Shown here: positions 47,148-56,105 of the stretch, piece after piece | Position numbering within the stretch: position 1 is the stretch's first letter | Layout: every line of letters starts with the position of its first letter | Source of the DNA: Burkholderia sp. H160 | GTDB lineage: Bacteria; Pseudomonadota; Gammaproteobacteria; Burkholderiales; Burkholderiaceae | Length of the DNA stretch: 60,264 nt | Assembly: GCA_000173575.1 (NCBI GenBank) | Contig: ABYL01000034.1 | Span: forward strand, 1 to 60,264 | Direction of reading: 5' to 3' | Program-made: the position numbers and the translations under genes | Notes under the pieces: generated by a model | What the model saw: only the letters and a program-made list of their open reading frames with translations | What the model was told of the DNA's origin: nothing | Database searches by the model: none

Positions 47148-47148
47148 T

Positions 47149-48720
47149 TCAGGTACGCGCCGTTGATTGTGCCATCAGCATCTTGCGCAGTTCGCTCTTC
47201 ATGACTTTCTGGAGCGCTTCGTTTCTTGGAAGCGAAGCCATGATCTCAAGCTGTTCCGGAAATTTTTGCTTCATCAACCGGCGTTCCGCCAGAAAGGTCT
47301 GCATTTCGCCGAAACTGAGCGCGTCGCTCGCGTTGTGTGGGACCACAACGGCGCATACGCGTTCGCCGCGTTCGTCATCTGGCAAACCGATCACCGCCAC
47401 GTCGCGCACCTTCGGGTGGGTGAGGAGCAGTTCCTCGATTTCGAGGGCCGTAATGTTTTCACCCTTGCGGATAATCACGTCTTTGATTCGTCCCGTTACG
47501 CGGAGGCGGCCATCGGGCCTGATGTATCCAACGTCACCGGTACGCAGAAAGCCGTGTTCGTCGAAAAGATCTCGCGTCAGCGTTTCATCGAGATAGCCGC
47601 GACAGACATTTGGACCGCGCACGAGGATTTCACCGCTTTCACCGGGTTCGGCGACACTGCCGTCGGTGCGTGCGATGCGAAGTTCAACGCCAGGTATCGG
47701 TATTCCATCGCTGTTCGCCAATTGCTCGTCACTATCGTCAGGCGAGTTGAATGTACTGATTGGGGCCTCGGTGAGGCCATACGCATGCACGATGGCGCAG
47801 CCGAGCTCCTGCTTGACCTGATGGAACAGCGTAGCTGGCTTACTCGCGCCGCCGCCCGCGAGCACCTTGAGCGCAGGCATAACCGTAATACCGGGTCGGC
47901 GGCGCTGTTCAGCCAGCAGCGCCTGATAGTGCGCCGTGCTTCCTCCGCCGAAGGTCACACCATAACGGCGGTACGCGCTCACCGCTTCGGATGGAATGAA
48001 ACGTTCGAGCAGAACGACGGATGCGCCCACCCCGAGCGATGCAGCCAGATAGGCGACGCCGCCGACGTGCGCAAACGGATAGCCTACGCTGCCGATGTCA
48101 TCGCTGCGCATGCCGAGCAGCGTCGCCATTCCACGTCCCGCTGCCATGAGGCTGTGGTCGGTGTGCAAAACAGCCTTAGGGCGTGACGATGTTCCCGAGG
48201 TGTAATAGTGCCAGCGCACGACTGTACCGTCGATTGCACCTGGCGCGGGGGGCAAGGATGAAGCGATCGGAGCCCATCTTTCCGGGACGACCAGAATGGC
48301 CAGCTCCGATTCACCCTCGACGGCGCGTGCCACGCGTGCCGTGTAGTCTTCGCTCGCGTCTGCCGAGGGCGTGATGAAGAACGCGGGACGGCTTTGCCGC
48401 GTCACCTCGCGAATTTCTCGCTCTCGATAGGCGTGAATCACCGGGACCTGCGTCGCGCCTAGACGTGCGAGCGCCCAGCACACGACTGCGCTGTCGATAC
48501 GGGTCGGTAACTGCCAGGCCACGACGCTACCGGCTTGGACCCCGTGGTGATGCAGCCAGGATGCGCACTCGAGCGCACTGGCGTGAAATTCGGCAAAACT
48601 GATCTCGCGTCCCGTGAGGGCATCCACAAGCATTGTATCTCTTGGGCTTTGCAGCGCGCGTGATTCGAGCAGGCCCCACAATGTGTCGCCCGCCACGGGT
48701 CTGGAAGTGTCATCGACCAT
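47149..48720 (-). CDS. AMP-dependent acyl-CoA synthetase (ligase)
   Basis: This 523-residue enzyme has the P-loop YYTSGTSSRPKAVLHTDHS, the aryl/acyl pocket AYGLTEAPIS, the hinge GDVGYIRPDGRLRVTGRIKD and a final catalytic Lys near LQKVMKSELRK. It activates a carboxylic acid to acyl-AMP and then acyl-CoA. ATG at 48720 overlaps the 3' end of the Rieske oxygenase gene by 11 bases, so the two are coupled. It is the last gene of the minus-strand operon that starts at 55910. Confidence 0.93.
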   Translation of the reverse strand: MVDDTSRPVAGDTLWGLLESRALQSPRDTMLVDALTGREISFAEFHASALECASWLHHHGVQAGSVVAWQLPTRIDSAVVCWALARLGATQVPVIHAYREREIREVTRQSRPAFFITPSADASEDYTARVARAVEGESELAILVVPERWAPIASSLPPAPGAIDGTVVRWHYYTSGTSSRPKAVLHTDHSLMAAGRGMATLLGMRSDDIGSVGYPFAHVGGVAYLAASLGVGASVVLLERFIPSEAVSAYRRYGVTFGGGSTAHYQALLAEQRRRPGITVMPALKVLAGGGASKPATLFHQVKQELGCAIVHAYGLTEAPISTFNSPDDSDEQLANSDGIPIPGVELRIARTDGSVAEPGESGEILVRGPNVCRGYLDETLTRDLFDEHGFLRTGDVGYIRPDGRLRVTGRIKDVIIRKGENITALEIEELLLTHPKVRDVAVIGLPDDERGERVCAVVVPHNASDALSFGEMQTFLAERRLMKQKFPEQLEIMASLPRNEALQKVMKSELRKMLMAQSTART

Positions 48721-49735
48721 GTTCGCCCTCGTCGGCAATCGGCATCGGACCGGTGGCGGCGCCGGTGACTTCATAGAACTGATCGCTCCACTTGCGCAGC
48801 GCAGTGTAGGCCTTGACGTCTTGCTTCGCGAAGATAGGCTGCTGCACAAACTTCTGGTGTCGCCAGATCAGCGCGTCCTGTTCGAAAAAGAGCACGGTCT
48901 CGCGTGCAGCGGCGCGCAGCTGCTCAGGCATCACGTCGGGTGAGACTGGGTCGCGAGGGAAAAAATAGGTCACGCGCAGATCGCTGTGCTGATCGTCGAC
49001 GGGGGTGCAGGAGAGCACGAGTCTGCGTCCGAAGCGGTGGTGATCGAAAACCGTGAAGGACAGACCAACCCCCGACACGTGCGATACCATGCGCATGGCG
49101 ATCTCGCCGTTCTTTGGCGACTTGAAACCCATTGACGAGCGCCAGATCGGTTCGTCGGCGTTGAACCACAACAGCTCGGGATCTTCCGGTGCGCCGTGCG
49201 AGTACCGGAAGTGCATGGTGTCGGCCGAGTTTTCGACGACTACCTGAGGATGAAGCCGTTCACCGGGCGAATACACGAACGCCTGATTCACGTAGCTTGG
49301 ATAGAAGTCTTCCAGACTTGCCGGCGCGTCCGGAAAATCGAACAGGTGAGGTAGCCAGCCTTCGCGCGGCGGACCGCCCGCGGGGTCATGCCACAGAAAG
49401 ATGATTTCATGCTGTTCAAGCACATGCCACTGACGCAGGCGCTTGCGGATCGTGCCTTCTTGATACGGAATCAGTGTGTTCGATCCGCATCCGTCAAAGC
49501 GCCAGCCGTGATAAGGGCATTGGATGCAATCGTCGACGACTCGCCCGCCGTATCCCAGATGCGCTCCCATATGAGGACAGTGCGCATCAAGCACACTGAG
49601 TTCCCCGCTTGCTGTGCGAAAGGCAACGAGTTCGTGGCCGAAGTACTTGAGCGGTCTTACCGCGCCGGGGGCGATTTCGGCGCTCCAGCCTATCTGGAAC
49701 CAGCCGGTGGGCTTCATCGAGAGGTGACGTATCAT
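48710..49735 (-). CDS. Rieske non-heme iron oxygenase, KshA-like
   Basis: This 341-residue oxygenase has the Rieske ligands in LDAHCPHMGAHLG (C-x-H) and IQCPYHGWRF (C-x2-H). Mononuclear-iron ligands are in ENSADTMHFRYSH (Asp, His, His). A single alpha subunit without a beta gene beside it, and its shape, match 3-ketosteroid 9-alpha-hydroxylase-like enzymes. It hydroxylates a ring carbon. Electrons may come from the ferredoxin at 14204 and reductase at 18213. An in-frame ATG at 49717 is an alternative start. Next upstream is the fused ACAD. Confidence 0.93.
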   Translation of the reverse strand: MIRHLSMKPTGWFQIGWSAEIAPGAVRPLKYFGHELVAFRTASGELSVLDAHCPHMGAHLGYGGRVVDDCIQCPYHGWRFDGCGSNTLIPYQEGTIRKRLRQWHVLEQHEIIFLWHDPAGGPPREGWLPHLFDFPDAPASLEDFYPSYVNQAFVYSPGERLHPQVVVENSADTMHFRYSHGAPEDPELLWFNADEPIWRSSMGFKSPKNGEIAMRMVSHVSGVGLSFTVFDHHRFGRRLVLSCTPVDDQHSDLRVTYFFPRDPVSPDVMPEQLRAAARETVLFFEQDALIWRHQKFVQQPIFAKQDVKAYTALRKWSDQFYEVTGAATGPMPIADEGEHGR

Positions 49736-49780
49736 GAGCGGATGTGGATCTCGAGTTGTGTTGTTCGACCTCCTAGCGGC

Positions 49781-52003
49781 TCAGGTGCGCGAACGCGGCA
49801 TCCCGAGTCCTTGCTCTGCGATCAGGCTCCGGTGAACCTCGCTGGTTCCGCCGTAGATCGTCATGCCGATGGATTGACGATATCCGAGTTCGACCTCGGC
49901 AAGGTCTTCGTCATCACGGAACAGCGAACGCGGTGCGAACAGATCCATCAGATCGCAGGCATCTTTCTGGTACATCTCGGTTGAGAACAGCTTTGACATC
50001 GGGCCGAACGCGGCCCGCCCAGACACCTGATTGGTGACCGCCCAAATGCCGCGATAGCAGAGCAGCTTCGCCACCTCCGTGTGCACCGCAACGCGCGCAA
50101 GACGCGCCTTAACATCAGGCTGTGCGATTAATGGCGCACCGTCGTCGGCTGGCGTGTTTGTCGCGTACGCCACGGCATGCCGGAACATCTTTTCGTAGCT
50201 GATTCGATACTGGTCGCCACCGCTATGTTCAAGTTCGAGGGTCGCGGCCATCACCGCGAGGCCACCGTCAACGTCACCGATGCGGTACTTGTCCGGCACG
50301 CGGACGTCGGTGAAGTAAGTGATATTGGTGCGCTCGTCTTGTATCGTGTGCACCGCCTGCACCTCGATGCCCGGAAGATGCATGGGCACCAGAAACACCG
50401 TGAGGCCCTGGTGCTTCGGAACGTCGTGCTTCGTGCGCGTCAACAGAAAGCAGTAGTGCGCCAGGTTGCCGGCGGTGGTAAACATTTTCTGCCCGTTGAT
50501 GATCCAGTCATCGCCATCGCGTGTTGCGCGCGTCTTTGCGGCGAACACGTCAGAACCCGACGAGGGCTCGCTGAAGCCCAGGCAGCCCAATGCATTGCCC
50601 GTCGCGAAACGAGGCATCGCTTCGGCTTTGCACTCGGGTTGCCCGAGGCGCATCACGATCTGCGCAACCTGGTTCGTCACTGGACCCGTAATGCGCTGCA
50701 TGCCGAATTCTTCGAAGACCTCGGCCATTGCCGCATTATCGAACGCATCCCGTTCGAGCCCACCGTATTCTTTTGGCCAATGCGGAAACAACAATCCTGC
50801 GTCGGCAAGCTTCTCAGCGAACCCGGCGTGGTAGCCCGCCACCGAATGATGGCGGATTGCCTTGATCTCGTCGGTGAGGTGCTCACGAAAGAAAGTACGC
50901 ACTTCGTCGGCAAAGGCCTCGGCCTTTGCGCCGGCGCCGAATTCGATATCGATCGTGCCGGCGTCTGGCAATGGGGAGGTGACGCCCAGCCAGATGCGGT
51001 CAGCGATATGTTGAAGCGAGTTGTTCGGATCGCCCGCGAGCAACGCCCACGCCTTGCCCCGCCTGTAGTAGAGCTGGATATCGTACTCGAGTGATACCCC
51101 GTAACCGCCAAACGTGTGCAACGCGCGGCCCACAGCGCGCGCGGCTGCTTGCGAAGCCCACCAGAACGCCATGGCAATATTGGCGCCGGCCTCAGGGCGT
51201 TGTGTCGCGATGGCCCAGACCGAACGCCACACGAGCAGTTGTGCGCCGTCCACATCGGCAAGCGAGTCGGCGAGCGGATGGGCAATTCCCTGAAAGCTGC
51301 CAATGGCCTTTCCGAACTGCTGACGCTCGGATGAGTATTCGGCAGCGATCTCCAGTGCGCGATGCGACAGGCCAACGATCATTGCGGCCTGGATGAGCTT
51401 CCATTCCTCGATGGCGGCCAGAAACCCGTCGCGTGCCGCGGCACCGGTGGCTAGCACTGTACGCCTCCCCGCAACCGATGCTCCTTTCAGCACATGACAC
51501 TGCAGGTCGGCGGAGCCGAGATTCGATTCCGTTGTCCCAGCAAGCCCTTCAATCAGCACGACGTCGTCATCATCGAGCGCGAGTACACCAGCAGCGCCGG
51601 TCACGCCGCGTACGACCTGCACTGCGTCGTCACGAAGCGGTTGGGGCAGTAAAACGAATAGTTCGCCACTTACTAACCGAGCACGCACGTCTTCTGCCGC
51701 TTTTCCTGCGAGTCCACCTAGCAGCGCGCCCGCCGCCAGAGCTTCAGCGAACGGTACGGAGGCGAGATGACGACCTGCCTGCTCGGCTAGTAAAACCGCA
51801 TCGAACAGGCCAAGACCCAGGCCGTGTGCGGATTCGGGGATGCGTATCAGGTGCATGCCCGTTTCGACGATTTTCGACCACAAGGCCAGGTCAAATCCGC
51901 TGGATTCGGCTGCACGCACATGAGCGGGCGTAGATTCGCTGCCGAAGAGCTTCGCTGCTGTGTCGCGCAATACCCGGCGGTCTTCGTTCAGTTGAAGGTT
52001 CAT
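49781..52003 (-). CDS. Fused two-domain acyl-CoA dehydrogenase (FadE34-like)
   Basis: This 740-residue protein joins two ACADs. Residues 1 to about 345 are the short type (RQQFGKAIGSFQGIAHPLADSL, then FGGYGVSLEYDIQLYYRR). Residues from about 365 on are the long type (FSEPSSGSDVFAAKTRATRDGDDWIINGQKMFTTAGN, then GMTIYGGTSEVHRSLIAEQGLG). It is the single-chain equivalent of the paired genes and resembles mycobacterial FadE34/ChsE3 that acts on steroid side-chain CoA esters. Its start overlaps the ligase gene stop by four bases. Confidence 0.94.
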   Translation of the reverse strand: MNLQLNEDRRVLRDTAAKLFGSESTPAHVRAAESSGFDLALWSKIVETGMHLIRIPESAHGLGLGLFDAVLLAEQAGRHLASVPFAEALAAGALLGGLAGKAAEDVRARLVSGELFVLLPQPLRDDAVQVVRGVTGAAGVLALDDDDVVLIEGLAGTTESNLGSADLQCHVLKGASVAGRRTVLATGAAARDGFLAAIEEWKLIQAAMIVGLSHRALEIAAEYSSERQQFGKAIGSFQGIAHPLADSLADVDGAQLLVWRSVWAIATQRPEAGANIAMAFWWASQAAARAVGRALHTFGGYGVSLEYDIQLYYRRGKAWALLAGDPNNSLQHIADRIWLGVTSPLPDAGTIDIEFGAGAKAEAFADEVRTFFREHLTDEIKAIRHHSVAGYHAGFAEKLADAGLLFPHWPKEYGGLERDAFDNAAMAEVFEEFGMQRITGPVTNQVAQIVMRLGQPECKAEAMPRFATGNALGCLGFSEPSSGSDVFAAKTRATRDGDDWIINGQKMFTTAGNLAHYCFLLTRTKHDVPKHQGLTVFLVPMHLPGIEVQAVHTIQDERTNITYFTDVRVPDKYRIGDVDGGLAVMAATLELEHSGGDQYRISYEKMFRHAVAYATNTPADDGAPLIAQPDVKARLARVAVHTEVAKLLCYRGIWAVTNQVSGRAAFGPMSKLFSTEMYQKDACDLMDLFAPRSLFRDDEDLAEVELGYRQSIGMTIYGGTSEVHRSLIAEQGLGMPRSRT

Positions 52004-53559
52004 TGGGTTGCCGATCCGTAGAGACGACGCAGTTCGACCTTGTTGACCTTACCCGTCACAAGCTTCGGGAGGGCGTCTGCAACGATGACCGTTTTGGGCT
52101 TCTTGTAGCTGGCAATCAGGGCTCGGGTGTGTTCAATGATTTCAGCCTCGGTCACAGAGAGGTTATTGCGAAGCGTCACGACTGCGCAGACGTTTTCGCC
52201 CCACTTTGGGTCGGGCAGACCAATCACCGCGCATTCAGCAATGGCTGGGTGCTGCAGTACCGCCTCTTCAACTTCTCGCGAATACACGTTTTCCCCGCCC
52301 GTGATGATCATGTCCTTCTTGCGATCGACCAGGAACAGAAAACCGTCCTCGTCGATGCGGCCCATGTCTCCCGTATGGCACCAGCCGTCGCGCAGCGTCT
52401 CAAGCGTGGCGACGCTGTTGTTCCAGTATCCACGGAACATTGCGCCGCTGCGTGCCACGATCTCTCCAGCGACGTTGGGCGGACACTCGTTGCCGTCGTC
52501 GTCGAGGATGCGCGCTTGCAGATTCGGATAAGGTTTGCCGACCGACGTCAGCCATTTTTGTTCGCGTGGCGTTCCATCGGGCCGGTGTTGCATTGGTGAA
52601 AGACAAAACATGCAGATCTCGGTCTGTCCAAACAGATTGACGAAATTGCAGCCATCGAATAGCTCGATTGCCTTCTTGAGCACCGGCGACGGCATGGGCG
52701 CTGCCGAGTAGACGATCGTGCGTACATTGGAGAGATCGGCGTGCTCAATGCCCGGCGCTTCGAGGAGCATTTGCACCATCGTCGGCGCGAGCAGCAGGAT
52801 CGTGAGCCCGTCGCGCTCGATCGCCTGCATCATCGCGACCGGGTCGAACTGCCGGTACAAATACGCGCAACCTCCGCGCACATGCTGCGACAAGCTGATG
52901 ACAAGGCCGCCAAGGTGGAACATCGGCATCACGATCAGGGTTCGGTCGGGGTGCTGCATATCGCATAGCCACGTATCGACCTGGACGAGTTGACGCATCT
53001 CACGGTGGCCCCATACGCAACCCTTCGGGCGGCCCGTCGTGCCACTCGTGTAGATCAGGCACCATATGTCTTCCTCGCGCGCACGCATCGGCGGCCCATC
53101 TGGCGTGCCGCTCGCCACGAAGGTCTCATAGTTCAGCGCCCACGGCGAGTCACCGCCGATACAGACATAGGTCTCGACTGACGTGAGTTCCGCTCGCAAC
53201 TTTTCGATGACGGGCAGATACTGGGCCTCGAAGATCAGGATCTTCGGTGCTCCGTCCTGGATGACGTAGGCGATCTCCGACGGCGCGAGGCGGAAATTGA
53301 CAGTGGCGAGGATATAGCCGCTCCATTGCGTGGCAGCCATTACCTCGCCGAATTCGATCGAGTTCATCGAAAGCACACCGATCCGGTCCTGGTGGCGAGC
53401 TCCGGCCTGATAAAGCGCGGAGCCGAGGCGCTTGGCCCGCTTCAGCAGCTCGCCATGTGTAATGCGCCGCCCGTCGTGGACGTAGGCGGGATCGTTTGCG
53501 TACCAGCGAGCATTCGTCTCGAGATCGTCGGCGAACGAGAGGGGCAGATAGCGATGCAT
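52000..53559 (-). CDS. Long-chain-type acyl-CoA synthetase (FadD-like)
   Basis: This 519-residue adenylating enzyme has YTSGTTGRPKGCVWGH, LFGQTEICMF, the hinge TGDMGRIDEDGFLFLVDRKKDMIITGGENVYS and the late Lys in LVTGKVNKVELRR. It converts a fatty-acid-like or ring-bearing acid to the CoA ester. It lies between the fused ACAD and an ACAD pair in the minus-strand operon. Its difference from the ligase at 47149 suggests a second acid or a later step. Confidence 0.94.
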   Translation of the reverse strand: MHRYLPLSFADDLETNARWYANDPAYVHDGRRITHGELLKRAKRLGSALYQAGARHQDRIGVLSMNSIEFGEVMAATQWSGYILATVNFRLAPSEIAYVIQDGAPKILIFEAQYLPVIEKLRAELTSVETYVCIGGDSPWALNYETFVASGTPDGPPMRAREEDIWCLIYTSGTTGRPKGCVWGHREMRQLVQVDTWLCDMQHPDRTLIVMPMFHLGGLVISLSQHVRGGCAYLYRQFDPVAMMQAIERDGLTILLLAPTMVQMLLEAPGIEHADLSNVRTIVYSAAPMPSPVLKKAIELFDGCNFVNLFGQTEICMFCLSPMQHRPDGTPREQKWLTSVGKPYPNLQARILDDDGNECPPNVAGEIVARSGAMFRGYWNNSVATLETLRDGWCHTGDMGRIDEDGFLFLVDRKKDMIITGGENVYSREVEEAVLQHPAIAECAVIGLPDPKWGENVCAVVTLRNNLSVTEAEIIEHTRALIASYKKPKTVIVADALPKLVTGKVNKVELRRLYGSATQ

Positions 53560-53574
53560 GTTTGGGGGTTCTCC

Positions 53575-54705
53575 TCAGACCAGCCCGGCGGCGAGACCGG
53601 CAGAGCGGGCCACGTGAAAGTCGCGATCGCCGAAGCGCAGGTCGAAAGCTAACGTTGATTTATAGTGGTGACCGACTGCGTATTCGTCGGTGATGCCCAT
53701 CCCGCCGTGTAGCTGGATGCCTTGTCCAGTGACGAAATAAGCGGCCTGTGTCACTAGCGCCTTGGCGCCGGACACGGCGCGGCTGCGGCGCACTGGGTCG
53801 CCGCTTTCGAGCGCTGCGAGCGCCCGCAGCAGCATCGAGCGCGCCTGGTCGGTTTCGATGAACATTTCCGCCATTCGATGCTGCAACGCCTGAAACTTCG
53901 CCAATGGCTGACCGAACTGGGTGCGCTGCTTTAGATAGTCAGCGGTGAGCGCCATTACGGATTCCATCGAACCGACGGTTGCCGCAGTGAGCGCTACGAT
54001 CGCACGGTCAATCGCGAATTCGAGGATTTCGGCCGCACGGGTGGGGTCGGCGACCAGCACTTGGGCGGGTGCATCGGCGAAAGCCAGGTCGGCCGCGCGT
54101 GTACCATCCACGAGTTCGTAACCGTTCGAAGTCGTGCCAGGCGCGTTGCGTTCGACGATAAAGAGGCTCGGGTCCGAGGCATCGTCGATGCACGCGCTGA
54201 CGAGCCAATGGCTCGCGGCGGCGCCGTACGCGACGCGAGCCTTCACACCACTGATCCGCCAACCTTGAGGCGTACGCAGTGCACGGCACGCAATAGGCGT
54301 GTCATATTCGCTGCGGCCGTTCGTTTCCACATGGGCCAAAGCAGTGATGCATTCGCCGGAGACGATCGCGCCGAGCAATACGTCTCGCAGCGCCGAATCG
54401 TCCGCCGCTGAAACCAGCGTGGCGCCTAGCACTGCGGTGTCAGAATACGGCTCCACGGCGAGTCCGCGGCCCAGTTCTTCCATGAGCAACGCGATTTCGA
54501 CGTCGCCGCAGCCAAGGCCGCCCGCGTCTTCGGGCACCCCAAGCGCGAGCCATCCCATTTCGGCGAAAGCGCTCCAGTGCCGACGCGAATGACCGTCCTC
54601 ACAAACCGAGGCCGCACGGCGCGCTTCGGGTCCCAGATTTTCGCGGACGTAACGTCGCGCGCTGTCTGCCAGCATTTGCTGTTCGTCGGAGAGATCGAAG
54701 TCCAT
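53575..54705 (-). CDS. Acyl-CoA dehydrogenase, short subunit of a pair
   Basis: This 376-residue ACAD starts MDFDLSDEQQMLADSARRYVRENLG. It has GWLALGVPEDAGGLGCGDVEIALLMEELGRGLAVEPY, LKQRTQFGQPLAKFQALQHRMAEMFIETDQARSML and IQLHGGMGITDEYAVGHHYKS, with Glu at the position used here. It is the nearest relative of the subunit at 11594 in arrangement, except for that Glu. It follows its long partner by two bases. Confidence 0.92.
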   Translation of the reverse strand: MDFDLSDEQQMLADSARRYVRENLGPEARRAASVCEDGHSRRHWSAFAEMGWLALGVPEDAGGLGCGDVEIALLMEELGRGLAVEPYSDTAVLGATLVSAADDSALRDVLLGAIVSGECITALAHVETNGRSEYDTPIACRALRTPQGWRISGVKARVAYGAAASHWLVSACIDDASDPSLFIVERNAPGTTSNGYELVDGTRAADLAFADAPAQVLVADPTRAAEILEFAIDRAIVALTAATVGSMESVMALTADYLKQRTQFGQPLAKFQALQHRMAEMFIETDQARSMLLRALAALESGDPVRRSRAVSGAKALVTQAAYFVTGQGIQLHGGMGITDEYAVGHHYKSTLAFDLRFGDRDFHVARSAGLAAGLV

Positions 54706-54707
54706 AG

Positions 54708-55910
54708 TCAGAAATCGAAGGCCAGTTTGGCGATAATGTTCTTTTGCACCTCACGTGCACCGCCGTAAATCGTCAGGGCACGCTGATACAACAGATCGAC
54801 GGTGACGCCCGGCACGTGGTCGGGCCAAAGCGGATCGGCCCCATCCGGGCTGAACGCTTCTTCGCTTCGGTAGACGCGCAGACTGTGAGCGCCGAGCGCC
54901 TGAACCATCAGCTCGTTCAGGCGCTGCTGTAACTCGGAGCCGCGCACCTTGAGTACCGACGCGCGCGCGGCGACCGGATGCTCGCTCGGGGCGTTGCAGA
55001 GCACACGCAGCACCGACCATTCGAGCGCTTGCACCATCAGCTCTGCTTCATTCAAGCGCGCGGCGAATAGCGGGTCGTCGAGCACCGGTCGCCCGTTGCG
55101 CCGTTGCTGCGCGGCGATTCTCCGAATCCTTCTGAGGTCACTCCATGATTTCTCGATGTCGGCGCTCGCGGTGCGTTCATTGCCGAGCAGGAACTTGCCT
55201 TGATCCCAGCCGCTACCCGGTGTACCGATCAACTGGTCTTTCGGCACGCGCACGTTGTCGAGAAACACTTCCCATGTCGAGCACTCGCCGTTAATCGTCG
55301 GGATGCCGCGCACTGTGACGCCGGGCGACTTCAGATCCAGCACGATCATCGAGATCCCGCGTTGAGGTTTGACCGTGTTGTCGGTGCGCACGAGAAAGAA
55401 GCCCCAGTCCGAATAGTTGGCCTCGGTGGTCCAGATCTTCTGACCGTTGATCACGTAGTGATCGCCGTCGAGCACAGCGCTAGTGCGGAGCAACGCGAGA
55501 TCTGAGCCGGCGCCGGGTTCCGAAAAACCCTGTGCCCACATCGTCTGGCCGCTAAGGATGCCCGGGAGGAAGCGTGCCTTTTGCTCCTCGGTCCCAAATT
55601 TGTACAGCACTGGACCGATCAGACGTAGGCCCTGCCAGCGCAACTCGGGCGCGCCGGCAATCCGGCATTCGTATTCAAACAGATGGGCCTGCAGATGAGA
55701 CCAGCCCGGACCGCCGTATTCCGTTGGCCAATGCGGTGCAGCCCATCCCTTGTCGTTGAGTATGCGATTCCACCAGCGCCGATCGTCGTCGTGAGGTGGA
55801 TGCATCCCGATCTGCGAGCGCCTCCGCACTTCATTGGGCAGCGTATCGTGCAAGAAGGCGCGCACCTCTGCGCGAAACGCTTCGTCTGCCGGATCGAGCT
55901 TTAGTTTCAT
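54708..55910 (-). CDS. Acyl-CoA dehydrogenase, long subunit of a pair
   Basis: This 400-residue ACAD starts MKLKLDPADEAFRAEVRAFLHDTLP, very like the subunit at 10399. It has [35 protein letters not shown] and GITV-like GVTVRGIPTINGECSTWEVFLDNV. The C-terminus ends TIYGGAREVQKNIIAKLAFDF, again Gly for the usual Glu. It is the first gene of the long minus-strand operon, with operator copy 15 some 46 bases upstream. Confidence 0.93.
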   Translation of the reverse strand: MKLKLDPADEAFRAEVRAFLHDTLPNEVRRRSQIGMHPPHDDDRRWWNRILNDKGWAAPHWPTEYGGPGWSHLQAHLFEYECRIAGAPELRWQGLRLIGPVLYKFGTEEQKARFLPGILSGQTMWAQGFSEPGAGSDLALLRTSAVLDGDHYVINGQKIWTTEANYSDWGFFLVRTDNTVKPQRGISMIVLDLKSPGVTVRGIPTINGECSTWEVFLDNVRVPKDQLIGTPGSGWDQGKFLLGNERTASADIEKSWSDLRRIRRIAAQQRRNGRPVLDDPLFAARLNEAELMVQALEWSVLRVLCNAPSEHPVAARASVLKVRGSELQQRLNELMVQALGAHSLRVYRSEEAFSPDGADPLWPDHVPGVTVDLLYQRALTIYGGAREVQKNIIAKLAFDF

Positions 55911-55955
55911 TGGCCTTGTCTCGTCATGCCAGCCTCCTGCTGGAGGGTTTGCCAT

Positions 55956-55974
55956 AAAATATACATTGTCAGTT
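55956..55974. promoter_or_regulatory. Regulon operator copy 15
   Basis: AAAATATACATTGTCAGTT has a perfect right arm only. It lies 46 bases before the minus-strand operon that runs from 55910 to 47149. Confidence 0.6.
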
Positions 55975-56105
55975 TTTTTGATGAGCGCCGCCGCTAGAAG
56001 ACAATGGTCGCCTTAACCGACCAAGAGCGCTTTCGGATCCATCGTGCTGGACTTTTCTGGCGTATCGCCCGATTGGCGTTCGTCGATTCGTATTACCTGG
56101 CTAGC

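Noticed and set aside
47167-48186. Plus-strand 339-codon frame
   Set aside because: Antisense to the CoA ligase with intact adenylation motifs.
50177-51094. Plus-strand 305-codon frame
   Set aside because: It is antisense to the fused ACAD, whose motifs are unambiguous on the minus strand.
10399-55910. Complete steroid degradation gene set
   Set aside because: KshA-like, FadE34-like and paired ACAD genes suggest it, but no kstD, hsaA, hsaC, hsaD or hsd genes were found in the window.
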